Assembly (NCBI GenBank): GCA_947359465.1
Contig: OX375875.1
Coordinates: 55,795,583 to 55,859,582 of the forward strand
Direction: 5' to 3'
Source of the DNA: Metellina segmentata
Lineage: Eukaryota; Arthropoda; Arachnida; Araneae; Tetragnathidae
Length of the DNA: 64,000 bases
The position numbers and the translations under genes were made by a program. The notes under the pieces were generated by a model that was not told the DNA's origin, did no database searches, and was given only the letters and a program-made list of their open reading frames with translations. This document shows positions 47,888 to 59,854 of the stretch, in pieces. Every line of letters begins with the position of its first letter. Position 1 is the stretch's first letter.

Positions 47888-48415
47888 CAACACCTCCTAT
47901 AGATAAGAAAGCCCTCCAACAGCAACCATAAAAGCTGATGACGTAGACGTAGTTAGGCCCACGAATTTCGGTCGGGTTACTTTTTTTCCTTCGTTTAGCC
48001 TTTATCAAATTATGCGCCAAAAATATGTTCTTGGCATTGAATTCGCCGCTGTGATTCTAAATGAAATTACTACGCCGCACGTAATAACTTCAAAAATAAA
48101 AGGCAAAATATTCAACATTTCACGCTAATTACGACAAAAAATCATTATATATGTGTGGGGTTAATAAATTAATCACATTTCTAAATTGCAGTGCCTCATT
48201 ACACTCAAATATCGGACAAGGCGCTGGGAACTATTTGTTTCGCTTGCTCTCAGCTTATTGCTCCACTGCAAACAAAACCAGTTGGCGAAGTTTTTGTTTA
48301 TTTTGAAGTTTTCAGTGGATGGGGTAGCCGTTGCTTACGCAGGACGTTCGTTCTGTTGTATATTTCGTTTGTGAAGAAAATGGTAGCTTTTGCCTTTTAT
48401 TATAGGGGAATTATC

Positions 48416-48533
48416 GTGTTTAAGTGTTCGGTACCGTTTAGAAAAAGGAATTACCGTGTTGGTCCAAAACTTTCCGTATTAACTCTTCCAACAGAAGATG
48501 AATTAAAAAAATGGCGGTGCAAATAATTTCAAG
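48416..48533 (+). pseudogene. THAP-domain first exon remnant
   Basis: The frame reads VFKCSVP then NYRVGPKLSVLTLPTEDELK, closely resembling the N-terminal half of a THAP domain (first Cys, then the NYxxGPKxxxxxxPxDEELxKKW stretch). The second zinc-binding Cys has been replaced and the start codon reads GTG. The frame ends KKWRCK-stop just before a donor site G|GTAAGT (48534), so a small deletion has shifted the last codons. Two 50-bp repeats (about 48568-48667) follow in the intron. Confidence 0.78.
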
Positions 48534-48567
48534 GTAAGTTTCTTTTTTGAGAAAATAAAATATGCAT

Positions 48568-48667
48568 GTTAAATTTATTTTCCTATCCATTTTGTAAATT
48601 GACTGTAAGCACCAAATTTTAAATTCATTTATCTATCCATTTTATAAATTGTCTGTAAGCACCAAAT
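48568..48667. repeat. 50-bp tandem duplication
   Basis: CTATCCATTTTGTAAATTGA... and CTATCCATTTTATAAATTGT... both end CTGTAAGCACCAAATT, period 50 bp. It lies in the presumed intron of the THAP remnant. Confidence 0.85.
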
Positions 48668-49243
48668 TATATTTGTTTTTTTGAAGTTCGTTCTTTTAAC
48701 GAATCGTTGTTTTGAGATAGTAAAAATTTGTCCCACTTAATTTTAATCAACTGTCAATATGATTAATTGTTCAAAAGTGTACCAAGAAGTGGCATTCAAA
48801 GGGACTTGTTCTGCAACCCCAAAATTATATTTTCTTCCTCAAATTATGCCTGAACAACTTGTGTTTTGTGGAAATTTTGAACTTGCATGCTATATGCTCT
48901 CCAAAAATTAGTTTCTTGGTCAAAATGTACTAAAAATTTATTTCTATGTACATCACTAATAATATTAAATGGATGCACAAAAAGGGATTTAAATAAAATA
49001 ATGAAAGATGTTAGAAAATTTGAACGTGTGTTTAAAATAGAAGGTTTTTAATTTTAGTAGAATATTTCTAGCCCAAATTATATAATCTTGGTTTTTGTAA
49101 AATTTTGTGTATGCTGATCTTTAGTATATTTTAATTATTATCACTGTTGCCTGAAAATAATTCAAAAATATTTTTATAAAACTACTTGTAACTTTTTGTT
49201 CTGGTATGGCTGTTCGTCAATCAGTAAAAACTTTTCATTTTAG

Positions 49244-49642
49244 GTTTGAAACCCCCACGCTGCTTTGGACATTTCCAGCCAGACAAGTCTGTGGTTGTTG
49301 TCAGGACACAGTTGGAAACAAGACTATCACTAAAGACTATACGTCCCCAGTCGTCTGCAGAGCGTCAGGTTGGACACATGTGTGCGGTCACTCGTTAGAT
49401 AGTTGCTAACGGCAAATCCGGTGCTGTGACAGCTGCTCTGTCTTCCCGTTCTGCTGTGGCCCTAGGTCGACGGCTGCCGTCCTAACGCTGACATCTGCCG
49501 TTCTCGACCCTACTCTTCCAGCATCGTCTAATCGCCCCATCGCTTCGACCCACATTTCGAGTGATTCTTCGATTCATTCAACCAGCCTCCTTCAATCCGA
49601 AAGCACGACGTCTTTCAAACTCTGACATATGCTCGCAATGAG
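49244..49642 (+). pseudogene. THAP-domain second exon remnant and Ser/Thr-rich linker
   Basis: An acceptor TTTTAG precedes 49244. The frame begins FETPT, and in the neighbouring frame CFGHFQPDKSVVVVRTQ follows. Together these fit the DFxPT...CxxHFxPxD pattern of the second half of a THAP domain, with a frameshift between. A 60-codon stretch later (about 49441-49626) stays open as TLPASSNRPIASTHISSDSS and more Ser/Thr-rich sequence. This 400-bp segment is much GC-richer than its surroundings, as expected of former exon. It continues the exon at 48416-48533. Confidence 0.65.
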
Positions 49643-51878
49643 CACGAATGTTTTGACCTGTTGAATGCGCAATTCAGATGCGCTGGAGCTCCCAATATTC
49701 CTTCATTGGAGACCAAATTTTAATCATTTGCATGTTTGTTCAAAATGTCTTAGTGTACGAAATGTCTTTACAACTGGACAACTCCTTGGTGCGTCGATAT
49801 CTTTGTTATAGAATGTACAATAATGTTTTAAAAAATTTCCATTTCACTAGTACCTGAATTGTCATTTTCAATTGTAATTGATGTTAATTTAAAGGTAAGT
49901 GTATTTTACTGTAATATACCTGATAATTACAATAGTTTTAAATTTTCATTGCATGTAAATAATATTAATTAACTTGTGTCTCTCAAACAGCAATTGGATA
50001 ATTATAAAGACTCTGAATCCAATAAATTAAGCAATTTAAAATCCTTTTAAGTGCTTTTCGTGAACTTGAACAAATTGTCCCTGAAAATAAACACGATGTG
50101 ATAGATTTTTTAAGTGTACAGATAAACTTTAAAATAGGATGGTTTAGAAAAAGATGGGATAGTTAAGTATGCTCACACTGTTAGTGCTAAATCGATATGT
50201 CCCACTAGTCTTGAATGGCAAAATCTTTGTCTGGCTTTTAAATGTTTGTAATTTAAGTGTGTGTGAAAGTTTAAAACTTGTTAGTCTCAATAATAACATT
50301 TGAAATATTGTCGATACTGCAGATTACATAAAAATTATTGTTAATTGGTTTGACATAATAAATGTCAAATTTATACGATTGATGTTGCCTTTGAAATTGT
50401 ATTTAAAGTATAGAGAATTAATAAAATTTGTCATGACATGTAACCATACCTTTATCTTTTCATTGCATTATTAGTTTGCTTATGGCCAATTATATTTATT
50501 TTTGATATTGAAAATTAAAGTGTCCTTTTATTGGAAAATATAAATATTTTATTCGGGTACTGATGTTTTAAAATTTTGGTACTGTTAGATTTCTTTCTAT
50601 TATTAAAATGAGAGTAATGAATAATGAACTTGGCTCTCATTAAATGAGTTTTTTTTATGCATATCTGGAAATGAAAAGTGCTAAAATGTTTCATAATTTT
50701 CAAACTCAGTTAAAATTAGATTTTTCAACATTTTATGTATATAGTTTTATTCTTATCTGTATTGTTTACCAATATCTTAGTAGTTTCATTTTGAAATGTT
50801 TCTGAACATACTTTTAAATCAGCTTGAAAATATATCAAAGCTTTGGTGTTAATCACAATCATTCAAATATTTCTTGTAAGCATTCAAATCTTACGAACCA
50901 CTGAATAAATATATTGTTTCACTGAAATCTGTTATGTGCATTTTTATTTTCTGTCATGATTTCTTTGCAGGGTTGGTAGATTTATTATCCCCTTAATATA
51001 AATGATAAAATCAAGAATACTTTTTTCTAACAAGAGGGTGCATTTGGTTTTCTAGAAATTTATTTAATATATAAATTTGTAATATATTTTCATCAGTTTA
51101 TATAATTTTGTATTTGCAAGTAAACATTTACCATAAACGGACAAAGTCAGTACCAATTTATAAGTGTGTCTTATTACACCAGAAGAGTCTAATAATTAAT
51201 AAATTAAACAACTTTTGAATCTGCAATTTAAATTTTTATTGGCATTTTTTGATTCGTAAGCATTTTAGGGGAAGATGAGACAATTTTGTTGATATTTTGC
51301 ACTCATGCCATTAAATCAACAAATGTATTTTAAATTATATTTGTTCTTGTATTTATCCAAACAGTAATTTTATAGTTTTGTATTAATAAAATGTTTAGAG
51401 AATTGATTAAAAAAAGACCCCAGTTATAGATTTGATTTTTATCCACCTTGTTTGTGATGATGTATATTTAGTTTTTAATATTAACCCCCTTAATAATTAT
51501 ATTTCAGTCATTCTCATTTCATTTTTCTCTAACTGCAGTGTTTTTTCGCTTAATTAAAAAAAAAAAAACCAGGGAAATTTTAATATGCTATCAATCAAAC
51601 GATTATAAATGCTTCAAATATTTACGTTTAGATGGTAAATATTCTAGATTTTTGCAACAAATATAGTCACATAAAATTTATCGAGTCCGTAAAAAACACG
51701 AAATAGAATGCACCGGATTGATTAACCTTATGGAAAACAAAGATTAAGTTTAATCAACTACAGTTTATCCTTTCCAAAAGTAGCGGGAATCGTAGGATAC
51801 GTTTCACACTGGCTGGAGCCTAACTGTTGTGACGTCATATCTCCCGTTGTGAGGCTTTCTTATCTATAGGAGGTGTTG

Positions 51879-52060
51879 CTCAAATGCCCTCACGTTGGCA
51901 TGCTGTGGAAGTTCAGAGGTTGGAGTGCCATGCCAGGTGTTGATCTCATCATCTGATCGTGGTTGAAAATTACGAGGTGTTGCATTAGATATCTATCCTG
52001 GGCCGTTGTCAATAGTCGGTTGTGTTACTCCAGTTCAACGCAAATTCAACTGCATGCATT
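51879..52060 (+). mobile_element. SINE 3' part, continuation after the P-like element
   Basis: Starts with the duplicated CTCAAAT, then follows the SINE body: GCTGTGGAAGTTCAGAGGTT, GTGCCATGCCAGGTGTTGAT, CTGATCGTGGTTGAAAATTA, GGGCCGTTGTCAATAG and TGTTACTCCAGTTCAACG. It belongs with 47754-47887. Confidence 0.82.
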
Positions 52061-53130
52061 CCTAATGTTTGAAATATAACCCACACAAATGTTTGGGTCA
52101 TAAATATGTAACTTCAAAAATACCTAGATTACTAAGGAATAACTTTATTAACACGTTTTAGAAAAATAGAATGGTAGCGATGAATATTCTCTATTTTATA
52201 TTTGGTTTTAAATGATTAAATAATCGTGTTCTCTGAAATTTTAAAAACAAGTAAATTGGTTGGCCTTTGAGTGAAATTGACACGAAACTAATGGATTCTC
52301 AGATAATTTACAAAAAGTGATATTAATGAAATTTTATGGTAAAAAAAACTACTCGTACGTTTGAAGGAATGGTTTTGAATTCTTCTTCGAAGTACAGTAA
52401 CATTTATGGCCTCATTAAAATGAAAAAACAATTTATTAACGTTTTATGACATTAAAAAAATATTTTTCAATGCAATTCAGACTTTCAGTCAATAAATACA
52501 GTATCTTAAAAGCTTTCTTTTACGTATCTTTTGAGAAATTCGTATTTCTTCAAGACTTAGCCATTTCGAGACTGTTGAACATCTAAAACCTTTCTGCAAA
52601 AGTACACTCGTACATTGTTATTTTAACGATGTTTAAAAATGGAATGCACTCTTACTGTAACTCGAGTTCTAAGAAAGCGAGCTATAGTCACTATTAATTT
52701 AAAACGAGTCAATTCAAATATCATTGAACACACTTTAAAATTTTATTCAGATTATGCTGCTTGGTAACAAGAGTTCTTGGATGATATATGTAGACAGAGA
52801 TATGCCTTGGGCATATATCCACTAGATATTAATGTACGAATACTAGAAGGAATTTTCAAGAGAAATGTTCTTAATTTTGAGTTTGTTTTGATTTTAAGGG
52901 TACATTTGTATTTCCCACGCCGGGCATACTTTTCAGTATTTCCGTTTTGAGAAGCGTCAAAAATTTTTTCATTGGTGTATTCGTAAAATCACTTTAGGGA
53001 GAAATAATCGGATTGTGCAAATAATTAATTACCTAATTAAGATGTAATTAGGCATATTTTTTTAAACGTAATGTCTCGAATTCTAATTTGTTCAGATAGG
53101 CGATTCTGACTGAAAATTATTTGAAATATT
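52061..53130. other. AT-rich stretch, nothing recognised
   Basis: No gene or element seen. Confidence 0.45.
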
Positions 53131-54384
53131 GAAACAGCTACACTCTACGTTTATGAGCGATGGCAACGGCCTTTGCGATTTTTTTTGGCGCGCTTCTAAA
53201 GTTGCCAAGGAAAGACTTGTTTCTTAACTCTTTTTCTGTCGCAAATTTTTTTTCTTTTTACCACACACTTTTAAAACACATTTGAGAATGTTTTAAAAAG
53301 TATATTTTTTAAAAACTTTCACAAAAAGTAGTAAGTTTAAGCACATATCAAAACACATTTGTGAACCAGCAGAGAAACTAAGCTACTAATGTTGTGTAAG
53401 ATTACCCTGAAACTTATCAATTACACTAAATACAGTGGGCATGTTGAAAAAGAAAAAGATTTACAAAAAAAAAAGCAAGAAATAATACAACCTGATAACG
53501 TCGAATTCTTTCGCAAAAAAATAATGAAAACGAAAATGGTCAAAAAAACAAAACTCTCAATCCTTTAGTGAGAACTATTACGATAAAATAAAAATTACAC
53601 AACTGTCAAAATCCAATAAATGGATAAATGGTATCACAGAAAGCGATTTAAAAGGACCAATGCAACTAAAGGATATTTGGAACAGCTACACTCTACGTTT
53701 ATAAGAGATGGCAACGGCCTCGGCGATTTTTTTTGGCGCACTTCTAAAGTCGCCAAGGAAATAATTATTTCCCAACTCTTTTTCCGACACAATTTTTTTT
53801 TCTTTTTACAACACACTTTTTAAAAATTTCAGAACGTTTAGAAAAGTATATTTTTTAAAAACGTTCACAAAAAGTAGTAAGTTTAAGCACATATCAAAAC
53901 ACATTTGTGAACCAGCAGAGAAACTAAGCTACTAATGTTGGGTAAGATTACCCTGAAACTTATTAATTACACTAAATACAGTGGGCATGTTGAAAAAGAA
54001 AAAGATTTACAAAAAAAAAAGCAAGAAATAATACAACCTGATAACGTCGAATTCATTCGTAAAAAAATAATGAAAATGAAAATGGTCAAAAAAACAGAAC
54101 TCTCAATCCTTTAGTGAGAACTATTATAATAAAATAAAAATTACACAACTGTCAAAATCCAATAAATGGACCAATGGTATCACAGAAAGCGATTTAAAAG
54201 GACCAATGCAACTAAAGGATATTTGGAACAGCTACACTCTACGTTTATAAGAGATGGCAACGGCCTTGGCAATTTTTTTTGGCGCACTTCTAAAGTCGCC
54301 AAGGAAGTAATTATTTCCCAACTCTTTTTTCAACGCAATTTTTTTTTCTTTTTACAACACACTTTTTAAAAATTTCAGAATGTT
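53131..54384. repeat. 546-548-bp tandem array, 2.3 copies
   Basis: Copies start at AACAGCTACACTCTACGTTT: 53133, 53681 and 54227. The first two are full length and the third stops after about 158 bp. Landmarks include GGCGCACTTCTAAAG and GTGAACCAGCAGAGAAACTA. Two 67-codon open frames (53620-53823 and 54166-54369) span the unit junction. They differ from each other mainly by amino-acid changes rather than silent ones, so I do not treat them as genes. Confidence 0.92.
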
Positions 54385-55663
54385 CATTCTTTTAAAAATA
54401 ACGAATTTCAATCATCATATAACTAGTAAGAATAAAAATAGTGAATTAGCATTTGCACGTCTAAAATTTTCTATTAGTTTGTCTATTGAAATTTGTCAGC
54501 TTTCGTAATACATTTATAATTTTTTTTAGTTTGTGCATGATATTTTCAATTTGAGTTTTTAAATAATATTTAACAAAAGCAACAGTTGTTGCTTTAGTTT
54601 CACATAGAAAATATTTGCTCTGATTCTCGACAAAATTCTAGTCCGAACTTGGGGTCAAGAGTGTAAAATGTCATTCAAAAGTTTATTTTTGAAGTCATTT
54701 TGCTAATTACGAGTTGGAGAACTTTATAAACATACTTGGGAAATATGCGCTATTAAAAAAAATTTCCTATTGAGGACTTATTTCTCTCCTTAAACATAAA
54801 ATGTTTTCATGACTTTAATCTTAAAAATACTGCTAACAATCTCAATCAAATGAAACATAAAACAATACTGAAAAACAATTTGAATGTATAAAATGGTTTT
54901 TAAATCTCTTACTAATATTTCAAATTGACAGTATGTAATGATTAACAATTGGCTTTATTCACATTCCATTTGACTCAAGCTACATTACATTTTAATGTTC
55001 ATTGGAAATGTTCATAGATTTGAGTACTTTTGGAATTATGTATCGATAAAGTGTATATTAGACAAAGAAACTGATATTGTACTTAAATTTGACAAGTTAT
55101 CTTTGAGTTATTAAGCAAGATGCATATTTTCCGGAATCACATTAAATGTGGAACAAAAATATTTATAAATTTTCAATTTAAACTAGACAATTAATCAACT
55201 ATTTGGTTTTAGAAAAACACTGATAGCTTTACTAATGACGTAAAAATATATAATCAAGGGAAAATGTTCAAATTTACAATTTTTGTAGCAGAATAAAATT
55301 TTAGAATCAGACTATATTACCTAGATAGGTAATTCTTTCCTTCAAAAATTATGTTCGGATATTTTATGACTGAAATAATTAGTAAATTCATGTACTCGTA
55401 TACAAGAATTTTTAATATTTACCTCCATGGTAACTGATTTCGTGGATTTGTCCTAGCAAAGATTCTGTCAGCCACGAAAGTTATTTAGAAGTTATGCAGG
55501 GTAGACTGCAGGTATCAGAACGGATGAATGTTCGTCAACCCCTATGAGGGTTGATCCATGCGTGTCCAACTCTATCAACTCGGAATTCGAGACACGCTGT
55601 TTTGAAAGTGTCCTTGTTAAATAAGGGAGAAGGGGTTAAAAGTAAACAATGCCTTCCCACAAT
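54385..55663. other. AT-rich stretch, nothing recognised except near the right edge
   Basis: 55510-55640 is GC-richer and contains GAATGTTCGTCAACCCCTAT, similar to 30716. No gene is supported. Confidence 0.4.
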
Positions 55664-55890
55664 TAGAAAGCTCTAATCGTCATTCGCATCTGAGTCAGAG
55701 TTTATTGCTCGGCGCTGAAAGCGATAGCAAGTATTGCCAGTTGGCGAAATAAATAATCTCCTGTGCCAAACAATTTTGCGGATTTTCACTCAGGGAGCCT
55801 CAACTGGGGAGCTTACCACCTTTAGAGAAATAGACTTCTCCAAGGTCGTCTGCCTCTCACCGGTGACAAACCAAATTGCATATATATGTT
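55664..55890 (+). repeat. Dispersed repeat shared with 29934-30160
   Basis: Second copy of that family, in the same orientation. Here the segment GTATTGCCAGTTGGCGAAAT is clear. Confidence 0.55.
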
Positions 55891-56119
55891 GTTTTGAAAG
55901 AAGTTTTTATTCAATCTTATAAGGTACCGCGCACTTTCTTTTCCAGAATACAAATTATTTCTTGGACCTGGTGACAGCATTCACCATAATAAAAATTAGA
56001 ATCCAGATATTTTTTTTTCCAATGGCGTTCACATTTGACCTAAGTCATTGGCCACTACAAGGCCGGAAGTGTGAAGTAGCACTCAGTGGGAGGACCATCA
56101 TTGCCCCTAACAATTTATA

Positions 56120-56265
56120 TTTCGTAATTTTGAACCATGTTCAGATGAAGAAGCAACACCTGTGCTGGTATACGCTTACAAGCATCCATGCCCGAACGCG
56201 GATTCGAACCGGGGACCTTCCGATCTAAAGGCTAACACCTTAACCACTATACCGGTTGGTCGGCA
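56120..56265 (-). mobile_element. SINE with intact tRNA-like head, antisense
   Basis: On the minus strand it begins TGCCGACCAACCGGTATAGT (56265) and contains an A box (TATAGTGGTTAAGG) and a B box (GGTTCGAATCC, near 56195-56205), the internal Pol III promoter. It then runs into the TGTAAGCGTAT segment and part of the body. Sequence to about 56030 is not clearly SINE. Confidence 0.85.
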
Positions 56266-56370
56266 GAATCCAGATATAGACCTGACTATTCATAAACATT
56301 GTAATTTTTTATTGCTATGTCTCGAGAATTATTATTTTAAGAGAAATTTCGAAATTTGCTTCGTTATCTG

Positions 56371-56491
56371 ACCTTGATTCGAAATTGTGGGGCGTTGTCC
56401 TCGGTCTTTCCCTTCGGGATTGATCCTAGATCGTGACCAATAGCACGTTATATTGCTCCAGTGTGACGTTGATTCAACTACCTACCTAACT
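56371..56491 (+). mobile_element. SINE 3' fragment
   Basis: Sense body from TTGATTCGAAATTGTGGGGC through GATTGATCCTAGATCGTGAC and TTGCTCCAGTGTGACGTTGA to the tail ACTACCTACCTAAC. Confidence 0.82.
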
Positions 56492-56535
56492 GCCAAACGT
56501 TGATAAAACGAGTTAGAGTTACGGATTATCTAAGT

Positions 56536-56582
56536 AGTTAATTAACGTCGCACTAGAGCAACACAGAGAATTATTTACGGAT
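56536..56582 (-). mobile_element. SINE tail fragment, antisense
   Basis: Only TAATTAACGTCGCACTAGAG and CAACACAGAGAATTATTTACG remain. Confidence 0.7.
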
Positions 56583-57447
56583 TAGGTAAAGAACAAAGTA
56601 CGGCTTATTTAAATTTGAATATTTTTTTAATACAATATGAATAAAAATGTTATACTGTCATACCCTTGTTAGTTTTAAAAAACTTTTCTTTACACATAAT
56701 TTACTTGATAAATATGTACACGTAAATGTTCTCAGAAACATTGTGAAAAAACAATTGTGGGAGTTCGGAATCTTTGATTGACGGTAAATGGAGTCACTTA
56801 TCTCCATTATAGAAACAATACATTTTGTTTTGTTAAAGAAAACAAATGGTTATTTGGGAGCAACAAGAACACCGATCTACTGACTATAAACTCTCTTACT
56901 CAATGACAATTAATTTCGAACACTTCGTCTTCCAAGAAGGTTAAATTTATACTGAACAGAAAGAGGAAGTTACTTTTCTTTCTGAGGTAATCACAAACAA
57001 AAAATCATGACTTAATGACTGTACGATAGATTTTTTACCCTTCTAAGCTTCCCTTCCTTGTTCTTGGAGACATCAGAATATTGGATTTATATGGGTGGAT
57101 GACAGATGTGTCAGTTACCGATGTTTCAATCCTATCTCAGAGTATACCGGAATTCTTATTTGATGATAAAAATTAGTTGCTTTGTTCGTGTAACTCGAAT
57201 CATTTCTCAGAAATGCATAGGAACCTTCTTTTAGAGTTAATAATAGTAATTACTAATCCATGCAGTTCTCCACGCAGTGTTACCCACTGTATTCTCTCAC
57301 GGAATCTGGACACGGTTGAGACCCTTTTTTTAAAATGTGGAATAGAAACATTTTAATGATATTTTATGTTTAGTGTTAGTAAACAATAAATAGCACTGGG
57401 CTATAAATACTTAAAAATATATATATTAATAATTTTGCAAAAATGAT

Positions 57448-57524
57448 AATTAATGTCGTACTAGAGCAACACAGCGGCTATTGACAACGGTCCGGGATCA
57501 ATCCTATAAGGGAGAGATCCGAGA
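57448..57524 (-). mobile_element. SINE 3' fragment, antisense
   Basis: Minus-strand body from GGATCTCTCCCTTATAGGAT to GTTGCTCTAGTACGACATTA, without tail repeats. Confidence 0.8.
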
Positions 57525-58922
57525 AGTTTTAAAGAAATTTGTCAAAAACTTGAAATGTGATGCATGAAAATATATTCAACCAATTCGAAAAATAATACCA
57601 TCAAAATAAACTACATGCATTTTTCTAGGGAATGAAATAGAATTAAAAAGGTTATTTAAATAAACAGAAAGCTTTCAAGCGAGCGAAAAATGAATGTATG
57701 ATTTTTGATAATTTTACAGTCCTATTTCACTATTTAGACATATAAAAAACATTTAAAAAATTATGTTTGCAAAAAAAAAAGTGTTTTAAATTTTAATTTT
57801 GACAGGTTTTTAGTCTTTTAACAGCCATTTCCGGTGTTTTCTTACGGTACCTACTTACTTTATACCTACTTACGGTTTTCCTGCCTTGATTAAAATTGTA
57901 ATATCTCTGCAACTAATTAACTTAGAAAAAAAATCAAATATATTTTGAAAAGTCAAATAAATACTCTATCAAATAAAATAAATTTTTTTTTTTTTGAAAA
58001 AAATGACATTTTTGATGTGTTTGGATACTTTAAGACCCTAACCACCCAGCCTACCTAGAAGGTGTAAAGCTATACGATAGCCGGTCGTGAGGATATTCAT
58101 CAGTTCCCATACGGTTTCCAGGGTCCTTAACCCAATTTGACAAACAAAATACAATAGATTCATTCGGAACAAATACGAATAATGAACAAAAGTATTAAAT
58201 AGAGTCTGCAACCCATAGGGCAAATTGACTGCGACCGTTCGATTGTTCTGTGTACCCTTTAGCAACCGAGTGTTAGTGAGCAGGATGGCTCTTTTGAAAT
58301 GAAGCCGAGTAGCAACGAAGAGAAAAACTCTGTTTGGGAATAGAAGAACTATCTCGTATCACAAAGCATCAGAGAGCTGGAAGTGATATCCATCGCAATG
58401 GAAATTCATTGTGGACCAGTCATCGAAGTACACTCCGATTTCGGTGGAATCTGACTTGTTTGAAACCACACGCTATTCTTCCAGTCACCAATGTTGTGCC
58501 ACCTGGTGGCGACTTCCTTCAAGGAAATGATAGTTTAGAAGTTGTTACTTTGTTACACGTTAGTTTTGAATGTGTGAAGTTACTTTTGAAGTAAATTATT
58601 TTGTTGTGCGTAAAAACGTATCTTTTCTTTGGCTTAAATTTGAAAAGCTTTATATGAAATAGTCTGCCACCACGACTTTGTGACTAGTTTTACTTCATCA
58701 GTTGTTTCTCACTTGACAAGTACATTCTTCTGATTTTCAGCGAAAAAAAAATAACTTAATGCATTTTGTAATCCGATTTGTCTTATCAAAATAATTAAAA
58801 TGTTTTCTGGGTATTAAGATTGAAACGGAAATAAATTTCCAATAGGTCTTTTCGAATTGACTACTTTTTTGCATCCAATACATGGCAACTCTCGATAACA
58901 GATCAGAATTAAAACAACTATT
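57525..58922. other. Mostly unrecognised sequence
   Basis: 58040-58600 is GC-richer and holds two open frames (58038-58265 minus, 58334-58594 plus) without known domains. They may be remains of an element I cannot name. No gene is supported. Confidence 0.4.
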
Positions 58923-59818
58923 GGATTGGATTAGATTTTGAATTTAATGGAGCAGGGTCCTAAATAGGGTTGCCAACTTTTCTGACTCAATTCCGGGACA
59001 TATTTTAATTTTAATTATTTTCGAGCCTGATGGTCTTCTTATATACATAGTAATAATAATAAATCTAAACCTCTTGTTGCATTGAAACTATTAAAAAATA
59101 AAAACGGTATGTTTGGTATACAAAATAGAGGTATTATTCGTGTTTAGTTATACAGAACCGAGAGTGTTCCGAATTCTGTATTAAGAAAGTTGAATTTGAA
59201 AATTTGTGTTCTTCTCCAGCTCCAATTTCAAAAATAAAATTCCAATACAGTATAACAGAATTGAAAGACAACTAATACAATTTCTTCACGATGGTCCCGC
59301 TCTGAACAGACTGACATATATAGTATTAGCTTTGGATAGTAGTGGGGAAACGGACGTTCACGAAGTCATGTGCAATATAAATAATTATATTAACCATAGC
59401 TTTCTCGGAAATTCCGGGGAAATTTGACATTCAACCGTGTTTCTGGACAGTAACTTAAATTCCGGGACAATCCCGGACAATCAGGAACGGTCGGCAACCC
59501 TTGTCCTAAATAGGACAAGCTGTGTAAAAGCGCTTTATTGGGAGTGCTGATTTATAACATTGTTAATCATTACATACTGTTCCATGTAGTATTTTATAAC
59601 AACCATTAATCCTAAGATAGAACTTAAAGATACTATTTTCTGGCCAAGAACTATGGATTGGATTAGATTTTGACTTAATTGGCAAAAACAGGACAAGCTG
59701 TGCCACAACAAATCATTGAGTGAGCTCATTTATAGGATTATTAGACATTACATACTTTTATAAGTAGTATTTTGACAACCTTTAACCTTAGAGATCAAAC
59801 TTGAATATACTCTCTTGA
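58923..59818. repeat. Tandem duplication, first unit carrying a hAT insertion
   Basis: Unit 1 (58923-59646 including the 538-bp insertion) and unit 2 (59655-59818) share GGATTGGATTAGATTTTGA, AGGACAAGCTGTG, a CATTACATACT block and an (A/C)AACC(A/T)TTAA(T/C)C block in order. Without the insertion unit 1 would be close to the length of unit 2. Confidence 0.85.
58965..59502. mobile_element. Nonautonomous hAT-like element with 8-bp target duplication
   Basis: Ends TAGGGTTGCCAAC and, inverted, AAGGGTTGCCGAC, followed by subterminal CCGGGA motifs, resemble hAT ends. It is flanked by the direct repeat GTCCTAAA (58957-58964 and 59503-59510), the 8-bp duplication typical of hAT. The interior has a 73-codon open frame (59206-59427) without a transposase domain. 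Length 538 bp. Confidence 0.88.
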
Positions 59819-59854
59819 CTAGCACAACAAATTTAATCCTATTTAACCTTTAGA

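Larger units (their letters stand above)
47888..51878 (+). mobile_element. P-element-like transposon with THAP remnants
   Basis: The two ends are perfect 26-bp inverted repeats beginning CAACACCTCCTATAGATAAG (47888-47913 and, inverted, 51853-51878). They are flanked by a 7-bp direct repeat CTCAAAT (47881-47887 and 51879-51885), an apparent target duplication. P elements of Drosophila have 31-bp repeats and 8-bp duplications, so 7 bp is near but not the same. Subterminal TGACGTCA occurs at 51830 with a related TGACGTAG at 47939. Inside are THAP-domain exon remnants and a Ser/Thr-rich open segment, in plus orientation. The remaining roughly 2.2 kb (49650-51850) is AT-rich and has no recognisable transposase catalytic part. 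Size 3,991 bp. Confidence 0.85.

Noticed and set aside
53620..54369. Two near-identical 67-codon frames in the 546-bp array
   Set aside because: They span the repeat junction, and most differences between them change the amino acid, so there is no sign of protein-level constraint.
56162..56371. Frame containing 'ADSNRGPSDLK'
   Set aside because: This is the translated antisense B-box region of the SINE head, a common false protein prediction.
59206..59427. 73-codon frame inside the hAT-like element
   Set aside because: No hAT transposase or dimerisation motif; the element is too short to be autonomous.
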